From an uncultured Muribaculaceae bacterium (GTDB lineage: Bacteria; Bacteroidota; Bacteroidia; Bacteroidales; Muribaculaceae), in the NCBI GenBank assembly GCA_910587545.1, contig CAJUMI010000100.1, positions 1,940-7,316 on the forward strand: 5,377 nucleotides of DNA. Direction: 5' to 3'. This document shows positions 1-5,324 of this stretch, piece by piece. A model generated the notes under the pieces. The model was not told the DNA's origin and searched no databases. It saw only the letters and a program-made list of their open reading frames with translations. The position numbers were made by a program, and so were the translations under genes. Numbering within the stretch: position 1 is the first letter of the stretch; every line of letters begins with the position of its first letter.

Positions 1-60
1 GATGGACGAGCTTATTTTGGGAATACCCGGATGCAAAAATATGATCTAAAATTTCAATAA
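1..60 (+). CDS. 3' end of an upstream gene (partial, unknown product)
   Basis: Frame 1 is open from the window edge to a TAA at 58-60 and would end a protein in ...RMQKYDLKFQ. The final A of the stop is the first base of the primase ATG (TAATG), the usual layout of translationally coupled genes, and this is the reason for preferring this frame. A second frame is also open at the left edge and ends at 47-49, so the choice is not certain. Too little of the product is present to name it. Confidence 0.5.
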   Translation, partial: DGRAYFGNTRMQKYDLKFQ

Positions 61-3000
61 TGCGAATCCCTCAAAGCGACATTGATAGAGTTCTGGATGC
101 GAATCCTATCGAGGATGTGATCGGCGAATCCATTCAGATCAAACGGGAAGGCTCCAGATTTAAATGTTGCTGTCCATTTCATCAGGAAGATACTCCTTCT
201 TTCGTCGTTACGCCAAGCATGAATATATACAAATGCTTCGGTTGCGGAGAATCCGGAAATGCGATAACGTTCCAGATGAAAACGAAAGGTTTGACATTTG
301 TCGATGCTGTCAATGAGCTCGCAAAGCGGGCAAATATCACTTTGCATAAGGATGAAACCCCATTGACAGCTGAAGAACTGGTCGAACAACGGAAAAAGGA
401 GGCAGCAAGGACAATAAATGAAGCAGCTGCAAAATGGTTCGCAGAACAGCTGCATGAAGATAACGATCAAGCTCGTTTTGCATTGAATTATGTAACAGGA
501 CGATGGGGGAACCGTTTCGTAGAGGCTGCAGGGATTGGTTTCGCTCCCGGAAAAAAGAAATTTTTTAAATGGGCAACGCAAAAAGGGTTTTCACAGGATC
601 TGCTGATAGAATTGGGATTATTGGCTAAAAATAAAGATGAAAAAATATATGATGGCTTTTATAATCGCATCATTATGCCGATACATTCCAGAAGTAACAA
701 TGTTGTCGGCTTTACCGCTCGAGTTCTGGATAATTCCAAACCTAAATATATCAATTCTCCCGAAAGCATACTCTTCAAAAAGAGTGAGATAATATTCGGG
801 TTAAACGTGGCCACCCGAGAAGCTGCCAGACAAGGAATATTCTATCTTGTCGAGGGCGCTCCGGATGTGTATCGGCTACAATCTATCGGGGCGACAAATG
901 CCGTAGCTTCACTTGGAACGGCTTGGTCTAAAGAGCAGTTCAATTTCCTTGTCAAATATAATGCTTCTGTGTGCTTCATCCCGGACATAGATGTAAGTGA
1001 CGACGACAGACATTTCGGTCCAGGTATAAAATCCGTTTTAAAAAATGGAAAGACCGCGTTAGAGTCAGGCCTGAGAGTCATGGTCAAAGAGATTGAACCC
1101 GATGCAACCGGAGAAAAGGCCGATGCCGATTCGTATATTAAATCGCTCAGCATTTTAGAAAACATTCCCAAAGAAGACTTTATAGTCTGGTTTACGACGA
1201 AACTCCTTTTAGGAAAAGAATCGTCTTCTGAAAGGGCTGATGTGATGAAAGATGTCTGTGAGTTGCTCGCGCTGGTTCGAGATAGGGACTATGTGAAAAT
1301 TCTCGTAAAGAGAATCAGTAAGATTCTGGGGGTCTCACAGAATATATTGCAGAACGCCATGAACGAGACTGTCAGATCGAATGCAGAGAAGCGACAGATC
1401 TCGGATAAGTTGATGGATCGGGAGCGATATTCGAAATATGGATTTTATGAAAACCGGCACTGCTATTTTTCTCTTAATAAAGATGGTATAGAGTCTAGGT
1501 GGTCAAATTTCACTCTTGAGCCGTTATTTCACATAAAAGATCAATTAAATCCCAAACGCTTGTTCCGGATTACAAATATTACTGGACAAAAAGATATAAT
1601 AGAACTCCGGCAACAGGATCTGATCTCGATACAAGGGTTTAAGCTGCGAATAGAAGGACTCGGAAATTACATTTGGGAAGCCAAGGATGAGCAACTGACA
1701 AAACTCAAAGGCTACTTATATGAGCAGACTGAAACGGCCGTCGAAATAACTCAGCTCGGATGGCAGAAGGATGAATTCTTCGCTTTTGGCAACGGGGCAT
1801 TTTATCATGGCCAATGGTTGCCGGTGGATGACTTCGGAATAGTCCGACTTGAGGGTATCGGCAATTTTTACTTGCCGGCAGCTTCGAAAATTTACAAGAA
1901 CGAAAGAAAACTATTTCAGTTCGAGCGAAAATTCGTACACGCCGATCTGAGTACAATCAGTCTTAGAAATTATACGGACAAATTGATTGACGTGTTCGGT
2001 GATAAGGCCAAGGTCGGGATTTGCTTTTTACTCGCCGCATTATTTAAGGATGTTATTACGGCTAAAACAAAAAATTTCCCGATCCTTAATCTGTTCGGAC
2101 CGAAAGGATCCGGAAAATCCGAACTGGGGCATTCTTTGATGTCATTCTTCATAATCAACAACGAGCCGCCAAACCTTTCGTCGGCCACGGATGCGGCTTT
2201 GGCTGATGCGGTAGCCCAATGTGCAAATGCTCTTGTCCATATAGACGAGTATAAAAATACCATTGAACTTAGCCGGCGAGAGTTCATAAAGGGGCTTTAC
2301 GACGGCGTCGGCCGCACTCGCATGAATATGGATCGCGATAAGAAGCGCGATACCACAGCTGTTGATTGCGGTGTAATAATTTCCGGTCAGGAAATGCCGA
2401 CTGTCGATATAGCCATATTCTCACGCATGATCTATCTGACGTTTGACAAGACGGAATTCTCGATCGAGGCGCGACGGAAGTTTGAGGAACTTAAATCTAT
2501 GCGAGATCTCGGATGTTCTCATCTGACGCTTGAGTTGCTTCGTCATCGGAAAAGAGTCGAATGTGATTTCTCTGCAAATTACAATGCGGCGTTTGAAGAC
2601 ATACAGGTCGCAATAGGCAGTGCGAGCGTCGAAGACCGTATATTCCGCAACTGGGTGACGCCGTTGGCCATATTCCGAACACTTTCCGGAGTTGTCGATG
2701 TCGCTTTTGATTACAAAGAAATGTTGAAGATATGCGTCGACGGCATGCTTAATCAAAACGGGGTATGTAAATCCAATAACGAACTTGCCACGTTCTGGCA
2801 GACGGTAGACTATCTCCATCAGAACGGAGAGATATTCAATGAAGCCGACTATCGTATAAAGTACGAGTTAGGCTTTAAAGGCAAAGGCATAAGAGACAAA
2901 GTGGTTTTCCTGTCGCCCAAACCGATCCTGTTTCTATGTACAAAACGTGTTATGATGCTATATCGTCAGAACGCTAAAAAAGTAGGAGAGGCTGCGATCA

Positions 3001-3287
3001 GCCCCGAATCACTCCGACACTATCTCGAGACTTCAAAAGAGTATCTCGGGACGAAAAATGCTGTTAGATTCAAAAATCTGAGCAATACCGTCGAATCGTC
3101 GACATCCGTAACAGGACATTCAGGGATGCCGACCGTTCGGCAGACATCACGCACTGACTGGGCTCTGTGCTTCGACTACAATATGATCGTCGAGAATTAC
3201 GAGATCAATCTTGAGGTGCAGACCGATTACGACGATGACATCGATGTGACGGATATCGATGAGAATGATAACTCAAAACCATATTAA
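60..3287 (+). CDS. DnaG-type primase fused to a C-terminal P-loop ATPase (replication protein)
   Basis: A 1075-residue protein expected to make RNA primers and probably unwind DNA for replication of a mobile element. Visible in order: a CHC2-type zinc finger with ligands C38, H41, C59 and C62 (CPFH and CFGC, as in DnaG); the DnaG-like basic segment around 200-223 (YNRIIMPI, VVGFTARVL) and KYINSP at 229-234; a TOPRIM fold with catalytic E265 (VEGAPDV), the GTA strand near 286, an acidic D309/D311 pair, and DADSYI near 355; a helical DnaG-like linker around 390-435; a middle region of unclear fold; Walker A GPKGSGKS at 680-687, Walker B HIDE at 727-730, and a possible arginine finger at R789. 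Residues 1056-1071 form a very acidic tail. DnaG itself is roughly 600 residues and lacks this ATPase, so the protein resembles phage, plasmid or satellite primase-helicases (compare P4 alpha in function, not in sequence). The ATG overlaps the preceding TAA. Domain assignments are strong; helicase activity is inferred. Confidence 0.93.
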   Translation: MRIPQSDIDRVLDANPIEDVIGESIQIKREGSRFKCCCPFHQEDTPSFVVTPSMNIYKCFGCGESGNAITFQMKTKGLTFVDAVNELAKRANITLHKDETPLTAEELVEQRKKEAARTINEAAAKWFAEQLHEDNDQARFALNYVTGRWGNRFVEAAGIGFAPGKKKFFKWATQKGFSQDLLIELGLLAKNKDEKIYDGFYNRIIMPIHSRSNNVVGFTARVLDNSKPKYINSPESILFKKSEIIFGLNVATREAARQGIFYLVEGAPDVYRLQSIGATNAVASLGTAWSKEQFNFLVKYNASVCFIPDIDVSDDDRHFGPGIKSVLKNGKTALESGLRVMVKEIEPDATGEKADADSYIKSLSILENIPKEDFIVWFTTKLLLGKESSSERADVMKDVCELLALVRDRDYVKILVKRISKILGVSQNILQNAMNETVRSNAEKRQISDKLMDRERYSKYGFYENRHCYFSLNKDGIESRWSNFTLEPLFHIKDQLNPKRLFRITNITGQKDIIELRQQDLISIQGFKLRIEGLGNYIWEAKDEQLTKLKGYLYEQTETAVEITQLGWQKDEFFAFGNGAFYHGQWLPVDDFGIVRLEGIGNFYLPAASKIYKNERKLFQFERKFVHADLSTISLRNYTDKLIDVFGDKAKVGICFLLAALFKDVITAKTKNFPILNLFGPKGSGKSELGHSLMSFFIINNEPPNLSSATDAALADAVAQCANALVHIDEYKNTIELSRREFIKGLYDGVGRTRMNMDRDKKRDTTAVDCGVIISGQEMPTVDIAIFSRMIYLTFDKTEFSIEARRKFEELKSMRDLGCSHLTLELLRHRKRVECDFSANYNAAFEDIQVAIGSASVEDRIFRNWVTPLAIFRTLSGVVDVAFDYKEMLKICVDGMLNQNGVCKSNNELATFWQTVDYLHQNGEIFNEADYRIKYELGFKGKGIRDKVVFLSPKPILFLCTKRVMMLYRQNAKKVGEAAISPESLRHYLETSKEYLGTKNAVRFKNLSNTVESSTSVTGHSGMPTVRQTSRTDWALCFDYNMIVENYEINLEVQTDYDDDIDVTDIDENDNSKPY

Positions 3288-3289
3288 AA

Positions 3290-3484
3290 ATGTCACCAAA
3301 AGAATTTTTCGACACTGTCGTCGAGATGCGTAAGCATCAATTGGCCTTTGAGCGATCAAAAGGTCGCGATGATCTTGCCAAGCGTTGCGCCAAGGATTAC
3401 GAACAGCGCATAGATTATGAGATAGCACGAGTCTCGTTACTGGAGCGAGAGAAGGCAACGCCAAGACTGGATTTTGAGAGTTAA
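3290..3484 (+). CDS. small charged helical protein, unknown function
   Basis: A 64-residue protein whose ATG lies two bases after the primase stop, so it is almost certainly co-transcribed and probably translationally coupled. The sequence is rich in Lys, Arg, Glu and Asp and looks wholly alpha-helical from about residue 4 to 53, with hydrophobic residues at intervals that would suit a short coiled coil or helical hairpin. There is no signal peptide, membrane segment or recognisable motif. Position suggests a partner or accessory to the primase-ATPase, but that is inference only. I do not recognise the family. Confidence 0.7.
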   Translation: MSPKEFFDTVVEMRKHQLAFERSKGRDDLAKRCAKDYEQRIDYEIARVSLLEREKATPRLDFES

Positions 3485-3489
3485 CCAAT

Positions 3490-3531
3490 ATGGTAAAGAA
3501 TTTTGACAAGTTTAGAAAGAAAAGGAAATGA
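3490..3531 (+). CDS. possible 13-codon basic leader peptide
   Basis: A short frame (MVKNFDKFRKKRK) starts five bases after the preceding stop, and its TGA overlaps the next ATG in an ATGA. Seven of 13 residues are Lys or Arg. The stop-start overlap suggests that its translation could couple ribosomes into the following membrane-protein gene. The alternative is that it is chance, with the purine-rich AGAAAGAAAAGGAA acting simply as the ribosome-binding region for the gene at 3528. Confidence 0.3.
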   Translation: MVKNFDKFRKKRK

Positions 3532-3674
3532 AGATAATAATCCGCAGAACCCTTTATGTTATCATAGTCGCTCCTATCTTATTGCTGATGGCTGTATGTG
3601 AGCCTTTTTACCAGTTTAGCCATTGGCTAAACCTAAAACGAATCTATCTAAAAGCTACCTTATGGAACGTTTGA
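3528..3674 (+). CDS. 48-residue single-pass membrane protein
   Basis: A 48-codon frame starting at the ATG in GGAAATGA, preceded by a purine-rich stretch (AGAAAAGGAA) that is a plausible ribosome-binding region. The product has a basic N-terminus (KIIIRR), one hydrophobic segment at about residues 9-24 (LYVIIVAPILLL then MAVC), and an amphipathic aromatic and basic tail. This matches a small inner-membrane protein with its N-terminus in the cytoplasm. It overlaps the 13-codon frame by four bases and is the last frame before a strong terminator, which supports it as the end of the replication operon. No family recognised. A small phage-type membrane effector or a structural micropeptide are both possible; neither is shown. 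Confidence 0.5.
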   Translation: MKIIIRRTLYVIIVAPILLLMAVCEPFYQFSHWLNLKRIYLKATLWNV

Positions 3675-3699
3675 TCTGGACTAAAAATAAGACTGGCTT

Positions 3700-3728
3700 C
3701 ACCCCCGCTCATCAGGCGGGGTGTTTTT
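3700..3728 (+). terminator. Rho-independent terminator of the primase operon
   Basis: CACCCCCGC (3700-3708) pairs with GCGGGGTG (3716-3723) through eight base pairs with one bulged C, leaving a loop of about seven bases, and TTTTT follows directly (3724-3728). It lies 26 bases after the last small gene of the primase operon. Confidence 0.8.
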
Positions 3729-3835
3729 ATGCCAATTCTGATTTTAGCGGCATCCGCTTCCATCCATTGAGTCGCGATATAATACAATAATGGATCTGTT
3801 AAAATATTAAAATAGCACTGTACTGCTATTTTTGT
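3729..3835. other. intergenic spacer with two weak hairpins, no gene
   Basis: No convincing coding frame on either strand; the ATG right after the terminator opens only a 13-codon frame. AGCGG-cat-CCGCT (3746-3758) forms a small hairpin, and ATCCATT near 3763 is complementary to AATGGAT near 3788. AAAATAGCA (3809-3817) and TGCTATTTT (3824-3832) form a nine-base-pair inverted repeat inside the next promoter. Confidence 0.5.
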
Positions 3836-3843
3836 TATCTTTG
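3812..3843 (+). promoter_or_regulatory. Bacteroidota-type promoter with internal inverted repeat
   Basis: TATCTTTG at 3836-3843 matches the Bacteroidota -7 consensus TAnnTTTG. Twenty bases upstream is ATAG (3812-3815), a poor match to the TTTG -33 box but identical in sequence and spacing to the next cargo promoter. Transcription would start near 3849, giving a leader of about 17 bases. The inverted repeat AAAATAGCA-N6-TGCTATTTT (3809-3832) covers the -33 region and spacer, so it could be a repressor site. Confidence 0.7.
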
Positions 3844-3865
3844 CAGAAACTTAAAATGTAATGTC

Positions 3866-4141
3866 ATGAAATTTTTATGTGTTTTATTAGGAATTGCGTG
3901 TTTTATAATCGGTATATGGATTTGGCTCGATATGCCTGATTATTCTTCATTGTATTATTCTAAACCAATTTTGCCGAAAGAATTTTTTCGAATCGGCATT
4001 ATTTCAAGTTTCATCTTTGGCTTCTTTTGGTTTGTGCTATTTAGTATCCTTGAAAATCAATCGAAGATTATGAAAGCTTTGAATATCGTGGATCAAGATA
4101 AAAATGGATCTACATCTAAGTTCTCTGGCCGGGTCTTTTGA
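3866..4141 (+). CDS. 91-residue membrane protein with two helices
   Basis: The product has two hydrophobic segments, at about residues 3-21 and 43-62, joined by an aromatic loop (PDYSSLYYSKP), and a polar C-terminal tail of about 28 residues. The first segment could be an uncleaved signal anchor. The start at 3866 is preferred because the ATG at 3861 opens only two codons and because the promoter ending at 3843 gives a short leader that fits. The gene has its own promoter, stands apart from the replication operon, and is more AT-rich than the primase gene, as is common for cargo genes of mobile elements. Function unknown; the family is not recognised. Confidence 0.7.
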   Translation: MKFLCVLLGIACFIIGIWIWLDMPDYSSLYYSKPILPKEFFRIGIISSFIFGFFWFVLFSILENQSKIMKALNIVDQDKNGSTSKFSGRVF

Positions 4142-4174
4142 CGTCAGAATATCAGATTATTACAGAAATAAAAA

Positions 4175-4206
4175 ATAGTTCTGTATTATTGTTTTTCGTA
4201 TCTTTG
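4175..4206 (+). promoter_or_regulatory. Bacteroidota-type promoter of the lipoprotein gene
   Basis: TATCTTTG at 4199-4206 matches TAnnTTTG, with ATAG (4175-4178) twenty bases upstream, as at the promoter ending at 3843. The two regions also share AATAG, CTGTA and a T-run in the spacer. Transcription should begin near 4212, so the upstream in-frame ATG at 4209 cannot be the start and the ATG at 4233 is used. Confidence 0.7.
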
Positions 4207-4232
4207 CGATGTTAATAAAAAAAAATCCCGCA

Positions 4233-4708
4233 ATGAAAAAGTATTTACTAATCCTTGTCGCGATGGCCTCGATAGTGTCAGGATGCGCACCTAAAAAACA
4301 AATGTTCTCGCATGAAGGCTACTTTATAGACTTCACTCGTGGACTGACGACGGTTTCTTCATCACTGAAAGCAACTCGGTCGGCTTCGAGTATCAGCCTC
4401 TCGGAATAATGACAGTTTATGAAATATCGGGTGAAGATGAAACATATGTTGCAGAGCCCGAAATATCGGAAAAAATCCGCAGTAGTTACGAAGACGACTT
4501 ATATATGCGCTCTCCCAAGAAAGTCAAATCGAGACGTTGGAAAAAAGCGAGTGGCTATTCTGCGCTTGATGAACTGGTATGTATCGCTAAAGAAAGAGGT
4601 GCATCAGGTGTTATCAATCTGAAAATAGTTTACCACTATAACTATATCTCTGAAGAATATCGTATTTTAGATAGAGTAGAGGTATCCGGCATGCTCATCC
4701 GCAAATAG
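4233..4708 (+). pseudogene. lipoprotein gene broken by a frameshift near 4340
   Basis: The 5' part (from ATG 4233) encodes a lipoprotein signal, MKKYLLILVAMASI then lipobox VSGC with C18, followed by HEGYFIDFTR. That frame then becomes low-complexity Ser/Thr and stops at 4407-4409. The other frame, open from 4316, gives WTDDGFFITESNS and QPLGI and runs on without interruption to 4708, through ALDELVCIAKERGASGVINL and a final VSGMLIRK. Joining CGT (4338-4340) to TGG (4340-4342) restores one protein of about 158 residues, so one base is missing near 4340. No slippery heptamer is present, which argues against programmed frameshifting. The intact protein would be an exported lipoprotein whose C-terminal half recalls small Bacteroidota proteins with a 'GA-GIINLK' motif; that likeness is from memory. 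The 3' part could still be made from ATG 4409 (TAATG overlap, 99 residues) but would lack the signal. A sequencing error is the other explanation. Confidence 0.75.
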
Positions 4709-4717
4709 CGAATATCG

Positions 4718-4737
4718 ATAAAATTTGCAAATTTTAT
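4718..4737. promoter_or_regulatory. perfect 20-bp palindrome, candidate operator
   Basis: ATAAAATTTGCAAATTTTAT reads the same on both strands without a spacer. It ends seven bases before the -33 box of the first RNA-unit promoter, a usual place for a dimeric regulator. No T-tract follows that would make it a good terminator for the gene ending at 4708. AAATTTG occurs again within the -33 region of both unit promoters. Confidence 0.55.
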
Positions 4738-4744
4738 GCGAAAA

Positions 4745-4776
4745 TTTGGCAGTGTGAAAATCTTGTAGTAGATATG
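4745..4776 (+). promoter_or_regulatory. promoter of RNA unit 1
   Basis: TTTG (4745-4748), exactly 20 bases, then TAGATATG (4769-4776), one mismatch from the Bacteroidota -7 box TAnnTTTG. The following CAGTGCT is shared with unit 2. The expected start, about 4781-4784, puts segment A at the 5' end of the RNA. Confidence 0.72.
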
Positions 4777-4779
4777 CAG

Positions 4780-4975
4780 TGCTTACAAACTGACAGCTGA
4801 CTGTCCCGCCCGAGCGCGGTCAATGCTCGATGACTTCAACGGGCTTTTTTTATGCCGAAACATAGCACTGCCTTACGGCTGCCATCCGTAAATTTTTGCG
4901 CTCGCGAGAGACAGCATCAGTTTGTAAGCAACGGATCGGCAGTCGTTTTTGTCTGCCTTGCTTACAAACTGATGC
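4780..4975 (+). ncRNA. RNA unit 1: P4 CI / P1 C4-like antisense immunity element (A1-core-B1-C1)
   Basis: Segment A1 TGCTTACAAACTGA (4780-4793) is repeated exactly as part of C1 (4959-4972), and both are complementary to B1. B1 GCATCAGTTTGTAAGCAA (4914-4931) pairs perfectly with C1 over 18 bases (4958-4975) and with A1 over 14. Between A and B lie a hairpin directly 3' of A (GACAG/CTGTC, 4792-4805), GAGC-N9-GCTC (4812-4828), GGGC and a T7 tract (4841-4851), TATG/CATA (4851-4864), a six-base-pair hairpin TTACGG/CCGTAA with loop CTGCCAT (4873-4891), and GCGCTCG (4898-4904). All of these have counterparts in unit 2. In P4, seqB of the CI RNA pairs with seqA and seqC of the same leader and causes early termination; in P1 and P7 the c4 RNA blocks translation of the linked gene. 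Order and pairing match here; homology was not tested, and RNA ends are unknown. Confidence 0.72.
4808..4851 (+). terminator. candidate terminator inside RNA unit 1
   Basis: GCCCG (4808-4812) can pair with CGGGC (4840-4844) around an inner GAGC/GCTC stem, and seven T follow. Stopping here would give an RNA of about 70 bases that carries A1 but neither B1 nor C1. The GAGC strand is also complementary to GCGCTC at 4898-4903, so termination could be conditional. Confidence 0.5.
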
Positions 4976-4978
4976 ACT

Positions 4979-5305
4979 ATGAACGCATTGACAATCACCC
5001 CGGGCGCGCAGCGCCCAACCCAATCATCGGCGAAGCTCCGCAGTCTCGCCAAATCGTTAACCTCAGCAAAACTTTTTGCCGGAAAATTTGCACATTCCAA
5101 ATCTTATTCCGAGATTTGCAGTGCTAACATCCATGGTGATCTGCTCACTTCGCCAGAGCGCGGTAAATGCTCGACTACTTTCTACGGGCTTTTTTTATGT
5201 CCGGACATATCAGCCATGAGCGGCTGCCACCGATTCATTAAAGGCGCTCGAATGAGTGAACGACTATGGATGTTAGCAACGGTGACAGCCGTCTCTATTT
5301 ATTAA
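4979..5305 (+). CDS. possible short gene controlled by RNA unit 1, running through unit 2
   Basis: The ATG lies three bases after C1. The first residues, with LTITPGAQRP, resemble the start of the frame at 5325 (LTLNPQRP), which occupies the same place after C2. This shared placement supports a real start in both. The 108-codon frame continues through the promoter and structured core of unit 2 and stops at 5303-5305 within the B2-C2 loop, so the later part is probably not a conserved protein sequence. A GGGCGC-gca-GCGCCC hairpin (5002-5016) lies within its first codons. The simplest view is a remnant of the gene once controlled by unit 1, with unit 2 duplicated or inserted behind it. A translated leader is the alternative. 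No protein family recognised. Confidence 0.35.
   Translation: MNALTITPGAQRPTQSSAKLRSLAKSLTSAKLFAGKFAHSKSYSEICSANIHGDLLTSPERGKCSTTFYGLFLCPDISAMSGCHRFIKGARMSERLWMLATVTAVSIY
5087..5118 (+). promoter_or_regulatory. promoter of RNA unit 2
   Basis: TTTG (5087-5090), exactly 20 bases, then GAGATTTG (5111-5118), one mismatch from TAnnTTTG; CAGTGCT follows as in unit 1. The shared AAAATTTG at the -33 region and identical spacing argue that this is a functional, duplicated promoter. GCAAAA-ct-TTTTGC (5066-5079), a six-base-pair inverted repeat, lies just upstream, where unit 1 has its 20-bp palindrome. Confidence 0.72.
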
Positions 5306-5324
5306 CGCTAACATTCATAGTCGT
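5122..5324 (+). ncRNA. RNA unit 2: second antisense immunity element with different specificity (A2-core-B2-C2)
   Basis: A2 (5122-5137, with GCTAACATCCATGG) pairs with B2 (5263-5278) over 16 positions including one G-U. B2 ACGACTATGGATGTTAGC (5260-5277) pairs with C2 GCTAACATTCATAGTCGT (5307-5324) over 18 positions, again with one G-U. Core elements of unit 1 recur in order: hairpin right after A (GTGA/TCAC, 5136-5148), GAGC-N9-GCTC (5156-5172), ACGGGC plus T7 (5184-5196), a TATGTCCGGACATA palindrome (5196-5209), a stem with loop CTGCCA (5216-5238) and GCGCTCG (5244-5250). Stems and A/B/C differ in sequence from unit 1 yet keep pairing. C2 abuts the ATG at 5325. Functional assignment is as for unit 1: structure seen, immunity role inferred from P4 and P1/P7. 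Confidence 0.72.
5152..5196 (+). terminator. candidate terminator inside RNA unit 2
   Basis: Inner GAGC/GCTC stem, conserved ACGGGC and T7 (5190-5196). The outer stem is weaker than in unit 1 (only GCC 5152-5154 against GGC 5187-5189), so conservation of ACGGGC may reflect another role as well. Confidence 0.4.

Noticed and set aside
54..581. A 175-codon minus-strand frame opposite the primase start.
   Set aside because: Cys- and Phe-rich, shadow-like composition, no promoter or ribosome site, and it lies wholly opposite the well-supported zinc-finger primase region.
3650..3860. Possible third, decayed RNA unit: TTTTTATGCC, a CGG/CCG hairpin, GAGTCGCGA and an AATGGATCTGTTA stretch at spacings similar to units 1 and 2.
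   Set aside because: The core GAGCGCGGT-AATGCTC is missing, no B-C complementarity is found, and the hairpin at 3700-3728 is an ordinary terminator. Similarity is too loose to claim.
4332..4348. Programmed -1 ribosomal frameshift joining the two parts of the lipoprotein gene.
   Set aside because: No slippery heptamer of the X-XXY-YYZ type and no strong hairpin or pseudoknot at the right distance downstream; a one-base loss explains it more simply.
4914..4975. Retron or other msr-msd type element based on the long inverted repeat.
   Set aside because: No reverse transcriptase is present in the window, and the A/B/C arrangement next to start codons fits an antisense switch better.
4852..5127. 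A 91-codon plus-strand frame starting at the ATG just after the T7 tract of unit 1.
   Set aside because: It reads through B1, C1, the next start codon and the unit 2 promoter. The ATG after the T7 tract belongs to the conserved TATG/CATA RNA stem, and in unit 2 the same ATG opens only a 14-codon frame.
4780..5324. CRISPR-like array from the recurring 12-18 base segments.
   Set aside because: Segments alternate in orientation (A, B complementary, C), spacing is unequal, and the repeat itself differs between units while the sequence between is conserved, which is the opposite of a CRISPR array.
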